Shown: positions 8,607-18,623 of the stretch, piece by piece
How positions within the stretch are numbered: the stretch's first letter is position 1
Layout of the letters: every line of letters starts with the position of its first letter
Source: Pirellula sp. SH-Sr6A
Lineage (GTDB): Bacteria > Planctomycetota > Planctomycetia > Pirellulales > Pirellulaceae
Assembly (NCBI RefSeq): GCF_001610875.1
Contig: NZ_CP011272.1
Span: 694,397 to 758,396 of the forward strand
Direction of reading: 5' to 3'
DNA: 64,000 bases
Made by a program: the position numbers and the translations under genes
Notes under the pieces: generated by a model
Databases searched by the model: none
Seen by the model: only the letters and a program-made list of their open reading frames with translations
What the model was told of the DNA's origin: nothing

Positions 8607-10190
8607 ATGGCGAAGCGTGAATGGCTCCTCGTCTGTTTGGTCGCTTCCTTCGGAACGCTGTCGCTGGGCTGCCAAGGCATCGGAGGACGAGGCCCGGACG
8701 GCATCGCATCCATCCGCAGCGAAGACGACTGGGCCATCCCTAACGAGGGCCCCGTCACGTTCGGTTCTCGAAAAAGCCCCTATATTCAACGGCGTCTCTC
8801 CGACTCCGAACCTGCCGCCAAACAAGCTGCTGCACCGCCCCCCTCCACCCCCAATACCTCGAAAACGCCCGAAACAGCAACGACCGCAACGAAATCCGCA
8901 ACGCCCCCAGCCACCGCTGCGACTGCTGCCAAGCCCCCAGCACATCCAACGCCCGAGACCGCAGTGGGACCGGCAACCGCTGCCGCACCGCCGAATGTAC
9001 AAGAAACAGGAATCGATGATTTGGACATCGATGGTGCACTCGACGAGCTGCCAGCCCCATACCGAGAACTACTGAAACGGCAAATGCTGGCCGCGCGCAA
9101 GCACGCGACGGAGCTCAATCCCGGCCAAGACCTCGAAGGGACCAAAGGGGTTCGCGTTAGTCTTAGCGATACAGAACCGACTGATACACCCAAGGTCGCT
9201 TCCGCTAACTCCACCGAAAAACCGAGCACACCTTCGGATCCTGCCACGGTAAATGCTGTTGCCAAGAGTTCTGACGCATCCGCATCTTCTGTGCTCCCCG
9301 CCTCCGCAAGCTCAACATCCGGTGGCGTCGATACCGCCGTCGCAGCAACGCTCCCCAAAGCTTCCAACACGCCAGATCTCTCGGAGGGAATTCGTTCAAC
9401 TCCATTGCCAACCGCAACCGACCAGTCTTCTCCGGACAAAGCCTCTCAAGAGAAGTCCGCGGGAGATGCGGCAGCAACATCGACGACGTGGAATCAGTCG
9501 TTGGCGCGGACCATCGAGCTGCTCGAGCAGCAAATCCAACAAGAGGCGAACGCGGACGAGAATCTGCGTTACCACCGCGAATTGGCGCTCCGCATGTTGT
9601 ACGTATCAGCGAGGAAATTGGACGAGGCGTTAGAGCCGATCGAGGGCTTGTCCGATCAAGAGAACTTGTACATTCGCCATCAGATGCAAGCGATGTATGA
9701 GGCGAGCAATCCCGATGCGATGCCAGTTCGATCCCGTCACCTGAGCCTCGTGATGAACAGCCAGCGATTGGCAACAAACCACTTGGCATCGGTAAGCAAT
9801 CTCGAAGTTCGCTCGACCTCCTTTTGCACCGAAGTCGAACGGTACGGAGTGATCACCAAATTTCCAAAGTACCAGTTCGCACCCGATCAAGAAGTCCTGC
9901 TGTACTGTGAAATCGAGAACGTGGCAGCCAAAGAAGTTCGAGACGGATTTGAAACCCAGCTGCAGGGAAGTTACGAAATCGTCGATTCCGCAGGCAAAAG
10001 GATCGCCGAACAGATCCTCCCCATGGAGCCCGACGTCTGCCAGAACCATCGCCGCGACTACTTCATCGTGTACAAAATCTACATGCCACAGCAGATTTCA
10101 CCCGGCCAGTACAAGCTGCGTTTGACGGTGGAAGACATGAATGCTCGCAAGTTCGGGCAATCTACCCTTGATTTTCAGATCAAGAAGTGA
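8607..10190 (+). CDS. Predicted lipoprotein with long Ala/Pro/Thr-rich linker
   Basis: A 527-residue predicted lipoprotein. After the basic MAKREW start, a hydrophobic segment leads to the lipobox LSLGC at about residues 18-22. A GTG at 8553 would add 18 residues; 8607 gives the better signal sequence. Residues about 60-320 are of low complexity, rich in Ala, Pro, Thr and Ser, typical of a flexible surface spacer. A helical region near 310-370 (IELLEQQIQQEANADENLRYHRELALRMLY) precedes a C-terminal beta-rich domain of about 130 residues that contains VERYGVITKFPKYQFAPDQE. I recognise this overall plan from planctomycete hypothetical proteins but know no function. It follows parA by 140 nt. Confidence 0.65.
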   Translation: MAKREWLLVCLVASFGTLSLGCQGIGGRGPDGIASIRSEDDWAIPNEGPVTFGSRKSPYIQRRLSDSEPAAKQAAAPPPSTPNTSKTPETATTATKSATPPATAATAAKPPAHPTPETAVGPATAAAPPNVQETGIDDLDIDGALDELPAPYRELLKRQMLAARKHATELNPGQDLEGTKGVRVSLSDTEPTDTPKVASANSTEKPSTPSDPATVNAVAKSSDASASSVLPASASSTSGGVDTAVAATLPKASNTPDLSEGIRSTPLPTATDQSSPDKASQEKSAGDAAATSTTWNQSLARTIELLEQQIQQEANADENLRYHRELALRMLYVSARKLDEALEPIEGLSDQENLYIRHQMQAMYEASNPDAMPVRSRHLSLVMNSQRLATNHLASVSNLEVRSTSFCTEVERYGVITKFPKYQFAPDQEVLLYCEIENVAAKEVRDGFETQLQGSYEIVDSAGKRIAEQILPMEPDVCQNHRRDYFIVYKIYMPQQISPGQYKLRLTVEDMNARKFGQSTLDFQIKK

Positions 10191-10302
10191 ACACTTTCGC
10201 GACCGCACCGGGCAACCTCTCTCGTAGGATATGGATCGAGTTCTCTAGGGAACTTGTCTGCCCAGGTCGCGTCACTGCACTCGCTTCCTTGCTCAGGAAT
10301 AC

Positions 10303-11301
10303 ATGGCAATCACACAAGATTACGCAAGCACTGGTTGGCTTCAAGCTTTCATGGGGGTCCAAGACCCCATTCTTCAGCAACATCGACTCTTCACCAAGAA
10401 GCATCTGGATTGGCTGGACTCACTTAGCAGCCTGACCACGATTCGCGAGAAAGCGGATACCCTCGACGAAGCCTTGAACGGCCTGTGGGCTTACTGCGAA
10501 AAGAACGGAATTCTCTGGTGCTTGAAACAAATCCCCGCGAGCAATACCGATTGGGTTTTGCCTTCCACAGAGGATTTCACCATCCACTGTCACACCGCAC
10601 CAGAGATCGACAGCCCAAACCAATGGGGAGCTGCGTTGGGGATCCGGGACTGGCAGACTCGCGTCACCATGAAGATCCTGCGTAGCGACTTCGCCACGTG
10701 GCAGCGGACATCGGCACGCGTTGGCAGCGGTGCACCGGTTGGTTTTACGATGACAACGTCCGAAGCCAATATGATGGAACTGGATTGCACCGCGTTCTGG
10801 ACGGCCAATCAGTGGGTCGACGGCGCCTGGAAAATTGAAATCGACGGCCAGCCGTATATGAAGTTTGAAGTCGAAGAAGCGATCCAGGTCGTTCGCCCCG
10901 AGGTGGAAGCGAGCCTCGAAGCCATCGTCATGTCCATCGCCGATGCCGATTCCAAACTGCGGTCGAGCAAGACCAGCAGCATCGCATTCCCCACCTCCTT
11001 TCCCGCTTGGATCCCGAGCTCCGATCGCCTCGTTCCTCTCCACGAAGCGGTCTACGGTGGCAAACACGACGTCAGCGTTTCGCGCGCCTTCCAGACGGCT
11101 TGGGATGCGGTCTGGCCTATCCTGTATTGCCGGCGCAAAAAGCTGGTTCGCGGCCATTGCGAGATGAAACTGATCCGCGGGCAGCTCGACCAAGCGCTTC
11201 AGGCCGACCCCGCGCTGACCACTTGGATGTTTGTCTTTGGCGAACTGCTTTGCCAAACCTATCTCGGGGACGGTTTGGGAATCTGCGCCAAATACCAGTA
11301 A
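10303..11301 (+). CDS. Unrecognised 332-residue protein
   Basis: I do not recognise this protein. It has no signal peptide or transmembrane segment, so it is probably cytosolic. It is unusually rich in tryptophan (15 or more), with W in GWLQAF, HLDWLDSL, LWAYCEKNGILWCLKQ, TDWVLPS, QWGAALGIRDWQ, TTWMFVFGELL and others. A repeated Trp/aromatic pattern suggests a compact mixed alpha/beta fold. Codon use resembles the neighbours, there is no frameshift, and the ATG at 10303 is the first good start. It lies 112 nt after the lipoprotein gene and is followed by a hairpin with a T-run at 11356. Function unknown. Confidence 0.6.
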   Translation: MAITQDYASTGWLQAFMGVQDPILQQHRLFTKKHLDWLDSLSSLTTIREKADTLDEALNGLWAYCEKNGILWCLKQIPASNTDWVLPSTEDFTIHCHTAPEIDSPNQWGAALGIRDWQTRVTMKILRSDFATWQRTSARVGSGAPVGFTMTTSEANMMELDCTAFWTANQWVDGAWKIEIDGQPYMKFEVEEAIQVVRPEVEASLEAIVMSIADADSKLRSSKTSSIAFPTSFPAWIPSSDRLVPLHEAVYGGKHDVSVSRAFQTAWDAVWPILYCRRKKLVRGHCEMKLIRGQLDQALQADPALTTWMFVFGELLCQTYLGDGLGICAKYQ

Positions 11302-11355
11302 CCGTTCCGATTGAAAAATCGTCCATCGCTGCGGAATCGTTCCGACTCCCCGAAA

Positions 11356-11388
11356 ACTAATGCGGAGTATTTTGCATTAGTCTTTTTG
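11356..11388 (+). terminator. Probable Rho-independent terminator between the Trp-rich gene and ilvB
   Basis: ACTAATGC (11356-11363) and GCATTAGT (11374-11381) form an 8-bp stem with a 10-nt loop, followed by C and a run of five T. It lies 55 nt after the stop of the upstream gene and about 80 nt before ilvB. It most simply ends the upstream transcript, but its position would also suit an attenuator in an ilvB leader. No leader peptide rich in Ile, Leu or Val is visible. Confidence 0.55.
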
Positions 11389-11468
11389 ATTCGACGAACC
11401 TTCCTCCGCGTGGTAAACTCTGTATCTTCGCTCGTTAGGAAATCTGTTATCACCCTGGAGGAAATCGA

Positions 11469-13247
11469 ATGGCTTCCGTATCTGACCGCCGCGCAACCAC
11501 CGTCATGACTGGCTCCGACATAGTGGTCAAGTCCTTGGTGGACCACGGGGTGGAAGTCATTTTTGCTTATCCAGGCGGCTGTAGCATGCCTCTTCACCAG
11601 TCCCTTACTTTCTATGGGGATAAGATCCGAACGATTCTTCCTCGGCACGAGCAAGGGGGAGCGTTTGCAGCGCAGGGCTATGCTCGCTCGACAGGGAAAA
11701 TCGGCGTGGTGATGGCGACGAGCGGTCCCGGTGCGACGAACTTGGTCACCAGCATCGCCGATGCGAAGATGGATTCGATCCCGTTGCTCGCGATCACCGG
11801 ACAGGTGCCGACGAGTGTGATCGGATCGGACGCGTTTCAAGAGACGCCAATGGTGGAGATCTGCCGGGGGATCACCAAACATCATTACTTGGTTACCAAG
11901 ACGGAAGACCTGCCCCGAGTCATGAAGGAAGCCTTTCACATCGCCACGACCGGCCGTCCAGGCCCGGTTTTGGTCGACATTCCAAAAGACGTTCAGTTAA
12001 CCAGCTGCGAGGTTGACTGGGATGTTCCGATGTATTTGCCCGGATACAAACCTGGCAAGGCACCGGACGCGCAGCCAGAACAGATTCGCCAGGTAGCCGC
12101 CGCTATCAAGCACAGCAAGAGGCCCGTCCTCTACGTCGGTGGTGGCGTCGTTACCGCCGAGGCATCGGAGCAATTGCGAGAGCTGGTGAGCAAGACAGGC
12201 ATCCCCGTCACGATGACCGTCATGGGATTGGGTGTTTATCCCGCCGATGCGGCCCTCTCGATGGATATGCTCGGAATGCACGGCAGTGCGTACGCAAACT
12301 TTGCCGTCAAAGATTGCGATTTGCTCATCGCGCTGGGGGTTCGATTTGACGATCGTGTAACGGGCCATCTCGCCTCGTTCGCGAAGAACGCAAAGATCGT
12401 TCACATCGATGTCGATCCATCCGAATTGAACAAAAACAAGATCGCTCACATCTCGATTCGAAGCGATGTGAAATTCGCCTTGAACGAGCTCAACAAGATC
12501 GTCGAAGCACCGGAAGACATTTCCGCGTGGGTGAAGCATTGCGCCGACCTCAAAGCGAAATTTCCGTTCTCCTATGATCAATCGTTTGACGGCATCCTCC
12601 AGCAGCATGCGATTCGAACCCTTTCCAATTTGACCAAAGACCGCGAAACCTACGTTTCCGTTGGAGTAGGTCAGCACCAAATGTGGGCAGCGCAGTTCTT
12701 CCAATTCCGTCGCCCGAGGACTTGGATGAGCAGCAGCGGATTGGGAACGATGGGCTTTGGGCTTCCCTGTGCAATGGGCATCCAAGCGGCGCATCCAGAC
12801 GCTCTGGTCATCGATATCGACGGGGACGGCTCGTTCCAAATGAACATTCAGGAATTGGCCACGCTGCGTTGCGAGAAGCTCCCCGTGAAGGTTTTGCTCC
12901 TGAACAACCAGCACTTGGGTATGGTGGTTCAGTGGGAAGATCGATTCATGGGGTCCAACCGCGCCCATACCTACTTAGGTCCCATTGATGACGAGGAAGC
13001 AAGCGGCCCTGGCTCCACGGTCGCTCACACCTACGCCTCGAAGCGCTACCCGGACTTTGTCCAAATCGCAAAGGGATATGGACTGGGAGCCGCGACGGTT
13101 CGTAAGAAGGCAGACCTCGAAGGGGCGCTATTGGAGATGATCAACTATCCTGGAGCCTATGTCCTGGATGTCGAAGTCCCCTATCAGGAGCATGTGCTCC
13201 CGATGATTCCGTCCGGCAAAACGGTCGACGACATGATTTTGGCATAG
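11469..13247 (+). CDS. ilvB: Acetolactate synthase large subunit
   Basis: Condenses two pyruvates, or pyruvate and 2-ketobutyrate, in the first common step of valine, leucine and isoleucine synthesis. The 592-residue protein has the expected order of ThDP-binding Pyr domain, FAD-binding middle domain and ThDP-binding PP domain. The catalytic glutamate is E61 in [15 protein letters not shown], and the ThDP/Mg motif starts at GDG 452-454 and ends in LLLNN. The start ATG 11469 has GGAGGAAATCGA directly upstream, one of the best ribosome sites in the window. The regulatory subunit ilvN is not adjacent, so it would have to lie elsewhere. ilvA, which makes the 2-ketobutyrate substrate, is about 43 kb downstream. 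Confidence 0.95.
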   Translation: MASVSDRRATTVMTGSDIVVKSLVDHGVEVIFAYPGGCSMPLHQSLTFYGDKIRTILPRHEQGGAFAAQGYARSTGKIGVVMATSGPGATNLVTSIADAKMDSIPLLAITGQVPTSVIGSDAFQETPMVEICRGITKHHYLVTKTEDLPRVMKEAFHIATTGRPGPVLVDIPKDVQLTSCEVDWDVPMYLPGYKPGKAPDAQPEQIRQVAAAIKHSKRPVLYVGGGVVTAEASEQLRELVSKTGIPVTMTVMGLGVYPADAALSMDMLGMHGSAYANFAVKDCDLLIALGVRFDDRVTGHLASFAKNAKIVHIDVDPSELNKNKIAHISIRSDVKFALNELNKIVEAPEDISAWVKHCADLKAKFPFSYDQSFDGILQQHAIRTLSNLTKDRETYVSVGVGQHQMWAAQFFQFRRPRTWMSSSGLGTMGFGLPCAMGIQAAHPDALVIDIDGDGSFQMNIQELATLRCEKLPVKVLLLNNQHLGMVVQWEDRFMGSNRAHTYLGPIDDEEASGPGSTVAHTYASKRYPDFVQIAKGYGLGAATVRKKADLEGALLEMINYPGAYVLDVEVPYQEHVLPMIPSGKTVDDMILA

Positions 13248-13281
13248 TGGATTGGCCTAGTGGCACTGCCACAACTCCAGT

Positions 13282-13302
13282 CCCCAACGCCCGACGTTGG
13301 GG
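13282..13302. terminator. GC-rich hairpin after ilvB
   Basis: CCCCAACG (13282-13289) pairs with CGTTGGGG (13295-13302) around a 5-nt loop, 35 nt after the ilvB stop. A shorter GTGGCA/TGCCAC hairpin precedes it near 13260. No T-run follows on either strand, so this is a weak terminator call. It lies in the 198-bp gap between the convergent ilvB and argH, where no other feature is seen. Confidence 0.35.
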
Positions 13303-13445
13303 GGGAGGCACGCACTACACCACTCTGAAGCGCAGACCATCAAATGGTTTGCCTCGCGTTCCATCGGTCCCGCGCCCCACCGATCATCGGCGCACGTTAC
13401 CGATCGGCACATCACCGATCCGCGCGACAACGGTCCGTGAACACC

Positions 13446-14867
13446 TTAGCTGAGCTGCATTTTCCAACGTGCGATTTGCTTGGCAATCTCAACCGGATTG
13501 CTGGAACCGTACGACCGATAAGATGCGACTGCACCATCGACGCTCAGGACGCTTCGGATCGATCCATCCAGATCGGGATCGACCGAGCGGAAGTCTTCGT
13601 CGCTCAAGTCCGCTAGTTTCACTCCGCGTTCTTTCGCGAGAGCAACCAACGCCCCGACCCGATGGTGCGCGGTCCGTTGGGCCAAGCCTCGGAGCATGCA
13701 TGCTTCCATGAGTGCAGTCGCGTCGAGGAAACCTTCATCAAGTCGAGAACGAATCGATGCGACGTTGAGTTCCGATTCGGCCACGATCGGGATGGCGAGC
13801 TCAAGCATGGCAATGACCGTGTCGAAAGCATCGAACAAGGGGGGTTTGTCCTCTTGAAGGTCTCGGTTGTAAGCCAGAGGCAAACCCTTGATCAAAACCA
13901 AGAGGGTTTGCAATGCCCCGATGACTCGGGCGGTTTTACCTCGCGTAAGTTCGAGCGTATCCGGATTGACTTTCTGAGGCATGATCGAGCTACCGGTGCA
14001 GAATTTCTGAGGCAGCTTGATGAAATTGAACTCCGTCGTCGACCAAAGAATCCATTCTTCCGCCCAGCCGCTCAAATGCTCAGCGATCATGGTGAGGACG
14101 AACACCGATTCGACCGCAAAATCGCGATCGCTACTGATATCGATACTATTGGAGGCCACAGCATCGAAGCCCAAGAGTTTCGCCGTATATTCGCGATCGA
14201 TAGGAATGCTCGTTCCCGCTACGGCGGCCCCACCGAGAGGACAATGATTGACCCGTGCACGGCAGTCGGACACTCGGCCGCGATCGCGCTGCAGTTTCTC
14301 GATGTAGGCCAACCAGTAATGAGGGGCCAGGACCGGCTGTGCCCGCTGCATGTGGGTGTAAGCCGGAATGACGACGCTCGCATCGCGATCGCAACGCGAA
14401 AGGAACGATTTTTGGAGCTCCGATAGCAGTGCATCGACCCGTTCCAATTGATCGCGTACCCACAGACGGAGATCCGTCGCAATTTGATCATTCCGCGATC
14501 TCGCGGTGTGCAGCTTTCGGCCAACATCCCCCAAGCGATCGATCAACGCTTGTTCGATATGCATGTGAATATCTTCTAACTCGATGCGAAACGGTATTTC
14601 GCCGCGATCCAGCATTTCGCCGATCGACGTCAACTCAGAGCGGATCGATTGAAACTCGGACTCGGTCAAGACTCCTTGTTTACTAAGCATTTGTGCGTGC
14701 GCGATCGAGCCTCGAATGTCTTGTTTGTAAAGGCGGTGATCAAAGCTGATGCTTTCGCTGAAACGCGCCAAGCGATCGTCCATACTGCCTGCGAATACGC
14801 CGCTGCGAGATAAGGAGGTCAATGCGATATTCCTATGTTGTGAAGCATCGTTGAGATGGGTTATCAT
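13446..14867 (-). CDS. argH: Argininosuccinate lyase
   Basis: Splits argininosuccinate into arginine and fumarate, the last step of arginine synthesis. The fumarase/aspartase superfamily signature GSSIMPQKVNPD, which carries the catalytic serine loop, is intact. So are the N-terminal RFSESISFDHRLYKQDI and the HTARSRNDQIATDLRLW substrate-binding block. The start is uncertain. ATG at 14867 gives 473 residues, while a TTG at 14822 with AGGAA seven nt upstream gives 458, closer to the family norm. It is divergent from the permease gene, so the two 5' ends are close or overlapping depending on the start chosen. Confidence 0.93.
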   Translation of the reverse strand: MITHLNDASQHRNIALTSLSRSGVFAGSMDDRLARFSESISFDHRLYKQDIRGSIAHAQMLSKQGVLTESEFQSIRSELTSIGEMLDRGEIPFRIELEDIHMHIEQALIDRLGDVGRKLHTARSRNDQIATDLRLWVRDQLERVDALLSELQKSFLSRCDRDASVVIPAYTHMQRAQPVLAPHYWLAYIEKLQRDRGRVSDCRARVNHCPLGGAAVAGTSIPIDREYTAKLLGFDAVASNSIDISSDRDFAVESVFVLTMIAEHLSGWAEEWILWSTTEFNFIKLPQKFCTGSSIMPQKVNPDTLELTRGKTARVIGALQTLLVLIKGLPLAYNRDLQEDKPPLFDAFDTVIAMLELAIPIVAESELNVASIRSRLDEGFLDATALMEACMLRGLAQRTAHHRVGALVALAKERGVKLADLSDEDFRSVDPDLDGSIRSVLSVDGAVASYRSYGSSNPVEIAKQIARWKMQLS

Positions 14868-14918
14868 CGAGGTTCCAATTCCAACCCCGAACCGGTGTTT
14901 CTGCAAGGCGAACTTCCC

Positions 14919-16142
14919 TTGGTGAGCTCAGTTTTTCGGCGAACGCCCGTTGCCCTCCTCAATCTTTTGTCGCACCCGGCCCGAGCCGCAGTCAGCCTGG
15001 GCGGGGTGAGTTTCGCCCTTCTGTTGATCTTCATGCAGCTTGGATTCCGCGGTGCGGTTGGGAACACTGCAACGATTGTCTATGGAAAACTGAGCGGGGA
15101 GGTTGTCATTCGATCCTTCGACTATGTTCATCTCTACGAGCCTCGTACAATCGATCGCCATTGGTTGAAGACGCTCGCTTCGCATCCGCTCGTCGATCGG
15201 GTCGACCCGTTCTTCATTATGTTGCAAAAGTGGCAAAACCCACCGCGGAATACCGCCTGCGCGAACGCTCCGCCGGATGGCTCTTTTCGAACCGTAGGGA
15301 TGATGGGGATGGAGGTCGATCGCCCTGTTCTCGAAGTGGAGGATGCCGTTGCCCAATTGGATGCCCTAAAGGATCCCGATGCCATGTTGGTCGACCAAGC
15401 GACACGAGCCGAATACGGTCCTCAGGATTGCAAAGCATTCGGCGAAAGGGATCTTGGACTCCGAGCGGAACTCGGTGGGAGAGCCTCACGAATCGCAGGT
15501 ACATTCCGCTTGGGGACCGGCCTGGCAACGAACGGCGCCGTACTCGTCAGCGATGTGGCATTTAGCCGTCGGGCGCCATTCGATACACGCCAACGCGTCT
15601 CTCTCGGTTTGATCCATCTCAAGCCTGGCATCGAACCGAGCGCCGCCGCGAAAGAGCTCACCAACTGGTTGTCAGAACGTGACCCCAATGCGTCGCAATC
15701 GGTCCAAATCCTTTCGATGAAAGAACAGATGGAATGGGAACGAGGCCGTTGGCTTAACGAAACCCCCATCGGAATGATCTTCACCATGGGGGTGCTCATC
15801 TCATTCATCATCGGAGCCGCGATTGTCTACATGGTTTTGGCGACCGATGTCGCTTCCCGAATCTCCGAGTTCGCCACCATGAAGGCAATGGGCTACTCCG
15901 AATGGTACGTGTCAGGAATCGTGCTCCAGCAAGCTTGGATGTTAGCGTTCGGCGGATATATCGTATCCACGATGATCAGCTTGCTACTGTATCAGCTCAC
16001 TGTAGCCCTATCGGGTATCCCCACCTTCATGACTTGGCCGAGAATGGGAGGCGTTCTTATACTCGCGCTGCTGATGTGCTCCTTCTCTGGGGTCCTAGCG
16101 ATGCGCAAGCTGTGGCGAGCTGATCCAGCATCCCTTTTCTAG
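14919..16142 (+). CDS. DevC-like ABC transporter permease (FtsX fold)
   Basis: A membrane permease of the FtsX/MacB superfamily, closest in layout to cyanobacterial DevC. One N-terminal transmembrane helix (AAVSLGGVSFALLLIFMQLGF) is followed by a roughly 220-residue periplasmic domain, then three C-terminal helices (about residues 285-405). DevC partners with a DevA ATPase and a DevB membrane-fusion protein, often for glycolipid or protein export; neither partner is adjacent here. The start is uncertain: TTG 14919 or GTG 14922 put the conserved SSVFRRTPVALLNLL at the N-terminus, while an in-frame ATG at 14856 would overlap argH. The complete core suggests a working gene whose partners are encoded elsewhere. 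Confidence 0.75.
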   Translation: MVSSVFRRTPVALLNLLSHPARAAVSLGGVSFALLLIFMQLGFRGAVGNTATIVYGKLSGEVVIRSFDYVHLYEPRTIDRHWLKTLASHPLVDRVDPFFIMLQKWQNPPRNTACANAPPDGSFRTVGMMGMEVDRPVLEVEDAVAQLDALKDPDAMLVDQATRAEYGPQDCKAFGERDLGLRAELGGRASRIAGTFRLGTGLATNGAVLVSDVAFSRRAPFDTRQRVSLGLIHLKPGIEPSAAAKELTNWLSERDPNASQSVQILSMKEQMEWERGRWLNETPIGMIFTMGVLISFIIGAAIVYMVLATDVASRISEFATMKAMGYSEWYVSGIVLQQAWMLAFGGYIVSTMISLLLYQLTVALSGIPTFMTWPRMGGVLILALLMCSFSGVLAMRKLWRADPASLF

Positions 16143-16311
16143 TTCGCAACCATCCTCCCTCTCACATCGACAACTCCCGTTTGCACGCCAAGCATCGCGC
16201 CCCGATTCGCACGAAAAAAACTCCATTGAAGGGCACTTTCCGCACCAATGCAGGGATTGAATGCGGTAGGCTTCACTTTTGGTTCTCACTCGCTTTTCTC
16301 CCAAGTGAACA

Positions 16312-18537
16312 ATGCCTATGAAGTTTTGGACCACCATCCGTCAGGATCTGATCGCAGGCCTGGTCGTTTTCTTTGTCGCCCTACCTCTCTGTTTAGGGAT
16401 CGCATTCGCCTCGGGTGCACCACTTATCTCGGGGATCATTTCAGGTATTATCGGCGGCGTGGTCGTCGGTTGGCTTAGCAAGTCGCAAACGAGTGTGAGT
16501 GGACCTGCAGCGGGGCTCTCCACGTTAGTCGCCGCACAGATCCAAGAGCTTGGCTCGCTCGAAACTTTTCTTTTGGCGGTCATTGTTGCTGGGATCGTTC
16601 AAATCGTGTTGGGGATCGTCAAGGCCGGAGCCTTATCCGCCTTCTTCCCCTCTGCCGTGATCAAGGGTCTCTTGGCTGCGATTGGCGTTATTTTGATTCT
16701 GAAGCAGATCCCGCATTTGCTCGGACATGACAACGATCCTGAAGGAGACTTTGCTTTCGTCCAAAAGGACCATGAAAATACGTTCAGTGAGATCTTCAAA
16801 CTCTTTCGAGGCGACTTCCACGACGGTGCCTTGATCGTCGGACTGATCTCCTTAGTTTTCCTTATTGCTTGGGATCGCATTCCCAAGTTGAAAAAAAGTC
16901 TGGTCCCATCCTCGTTGATGGTCGTTCTCCTAGGTCTTGTTCTCGCAGAAATCTTGCGCACAGTGGGCGGGAAGTTTGCAATCGACCAGTCCCACTTGGT
17001 CGATGTTCCCATCGCGTCGGATTGGGCGGCATTTCGCAGTTTCTTCCGTACGCCCGATTGGTCACAGATTCTAAATTCCAGTGTTTATCTTGCTGGTGTG
17101 ACCATTGCGATTGTGGCTTCGCTCGAGACACTATTGAATCTCGAAGCCGTCGACAAACTTGACCCGATGAAACGTCGCTCCCCTCCTAACCGCGAGCTCT
17201 TTGCACAAGGGGTCGGAAACATTCTTTGTGGACTGGTAGGTGGAATCCCTGTGACGTCCGTCGTCGTGCGCAGCTCGGTGAACTTGAATGCCGGGGCTCG
17301 AACCAAGGTTTCAGCAATCGTTCACGGGGTGCTGATCGCCTTGGCTGTCATTGCCATTCCAACGTTGCTGAACCGCATACCGCTGGCCTGTTTGGCCGCG
17401 ATCTTGATCGTGACCGGCTTTAAGCTCGCCAATTGGAAGCTCTTCTCCCAGATGCTGAACGAAGGCCGTTATCAAGCCATTCCTTTCTTTGTCACGTTGC
17501 TTGCCATTGTTTTCAGCGATCTTCTGATCGGTATCGGTATCGGATTGACGATCAGCCTGGCGTTCATTCTCTACAGCAGCTTGAGCAGTCCTGTTCGACG
17601 CGTATTGGAGAAGCAAACGGAGGGGAATGTCCTGCACATTCAATTGGCTAGCCAAGTAAGCTTCCTCAATCGCGCTGCTCTCGAAGACGTGTTGTACAAC
17701 GCCGACGAGGGAACGCATGTATTGATCAACGCGACTGGAACCGAGTACATCGATCCAGACATCATCGCACTCATTCGAGATTTCCGTGATACGACCGCCG
17801 CTGTTCGCGGCGTTACCGTCAGCACCAAAGGATTTCGAAGCAAATTCGGCCTGGAAAACCAAATCAATTACCCCCAGATTACGACGCAAGAACTTCAGAA
17901 ACGATTGGCTCCCAGCGACGTCCTCGATGTTCTCAAATCGGGTAACGAGCGATTCCGATCCGGCAATCGCCTCACACGAGATTTAGGTCTGCAACTCGCT
18001 GGAGCTTCTCAAGGCCAACACCCCTTGGCTGTCATCCTCAGTTGCATCGATTCACGGTCTCCTGCCGAAATCATCTTTGACCTTGGGATCGGCGATATCT
18101 TTACGGTCCGAATCGCCGGCAATGTTGTGCGTGAAAAGGTGATTGGCAGCATCGAGTACGCGTGCGCCGTTGCGGGTGCCAAATTGATTGTTGTACTCGG
18201 GCACACTCAGTGCGGTGCGGTCAATTCGACAATCAAGTTTGTTTCGGAACGCAAATCCGCGCTCGAAGTAACGGGTTGTCAAAATTTGGATATCCTGGTC
18301 CGCGAAATTCAAAAGTCCGTCGATGTACCGAAGTGCCTGCGACTGAACTTGATGACCCAGCAGGAAAAGGATGCATTCCTGGTCGAAGTGACACGAGAAA
18401 ATGTTCTCAATAGCATGCGATTGATCCAGGAGGGAAGCGGTCGACTGCGTGAACTCATCCATTCCGGGCAGATTCAGCTGGTCGGTGCAATCTACGATAT
18501 CGCGTCTGGGGAAGTTCAATTCCTCGAAGAGGCCTAG
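16312..18537 (+). CDS. SulP-family anion transporter fused to beta-carbonic anhydrase
   Basis: A 741-residue fusion. Residues about 1-430 are a SulP (SLC26-type) transporter with the N-terminal QDLIAGLVVFFVALPLCLGI and about a dozen hydrophobic helices. Residues about 440-540 look like a STAS domain (VLINATGTEYIDPDII). Residues about 545-741 are a beta-class carbonic anhydrase with zinc ligands C578 and D580 in CIDSR, H631 and C634 in GHTQCGAV. SulP/carbonic-anhydrase fusions are known and are thought to couple bicarbonate movement to CO2 hydration; that bicarbonate is the substrate here is inference. ATG 16312 is used, with an ATG two codons later as alternative. The gene stands alone in its direction and is convergent with the hpn genes. 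Confidence 0.92.
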   Translation: MPMKFWTTIRQDLIAGLVVFFVALPLCLGIAFASGAPLISGIISGIIGGVVVGWLSKSQTSVSGPAAGLSTLVAAQIQELGSLETFLLAVIVAGIVQIVLGIVKAGALSAFFPSAVIKGLLAAIGVILILKQIPHLLGHDNDPEGDFAFVQKDHENTFSEIFKLFRGDFHDGALIVGLISLVFLIAWDRIPKLKKSLVPSSLMVVLLGLVLAEILRTVGGKFAIDQSHLVDVPIASDWAAFRSFFRTPDWSQILNSSVYLAGVTIAIVASLETLLNLEAVDKLDPMKRRSPPNRELFAQGVGNILCGLVGGIPVTSVVVRSSVNLNAGARTKVSAIVHGVLIALAVIAIPTLLNRIPLACLAAILIVTGFKLANWKLFSQMLNEGRYQAIPFFVTLLAIVFSDLLIGIGIGLTISLAFILYSSLSSPVRRVLEKQTEGNVLHIQLASQVSFLNRAALEDVLYNADEGTHVLINATGTEYIDPDIIALIRDFRDTTAAVRGVTVSTKGFRSKFGLENQINYPQITTQELQKRLAPSDVLDVLKSGNERFRSGNRLTRDLGLQLAGASQGQHPLAVILSCIDSRSPAEIIFDLGIGDIFTVRIAGNVVREKVIGSIEYACAVAGAKLIVVLGHTQCGAVNSTIKFVSERKSALEVTGCQNLDILVREIQKSVDVPKCLRLNLMTQQEKDAFLVEVTRENVLNSMRLIQEGSGRLRELIHSGQIQLVGAIYDIASGEVQFLEEA

Positions 18538-18623
18538 GTCCTCGAGGCCTAGAAACGATGAAGAGTGCGACTTGGGTTTGGCATCCTGTTGGTTCCTTCG
18601 AATTCGGATGCCGATGGGGCCGT

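Noticed and set aside
13247-13453. A 68-codon plus-strand frame directly after ilvB
   Set aside because: Its low-complexity Arg/Pro/Thr content and the hairpins inside it indicate non-coding sequence.
14812-14854. A ten-codon plus-strand reading frame behind AAGGAGGT, ending one nt before ATG 14856, as a coupled leader peptide for the permease gene
   Set aside because: The same bases encode the start of argH on the other strand, and the permease core begins further downstream, so the ribosome-site match is probably chance.
18531-18553. Repeated GAGGCCTAG between the SulP fusion and the hpn genes as a recombination site
   Set aside because: It is only nine bases, and one copy contains the SulP stop codon; chance or a weak hairpin is enough to explain it.
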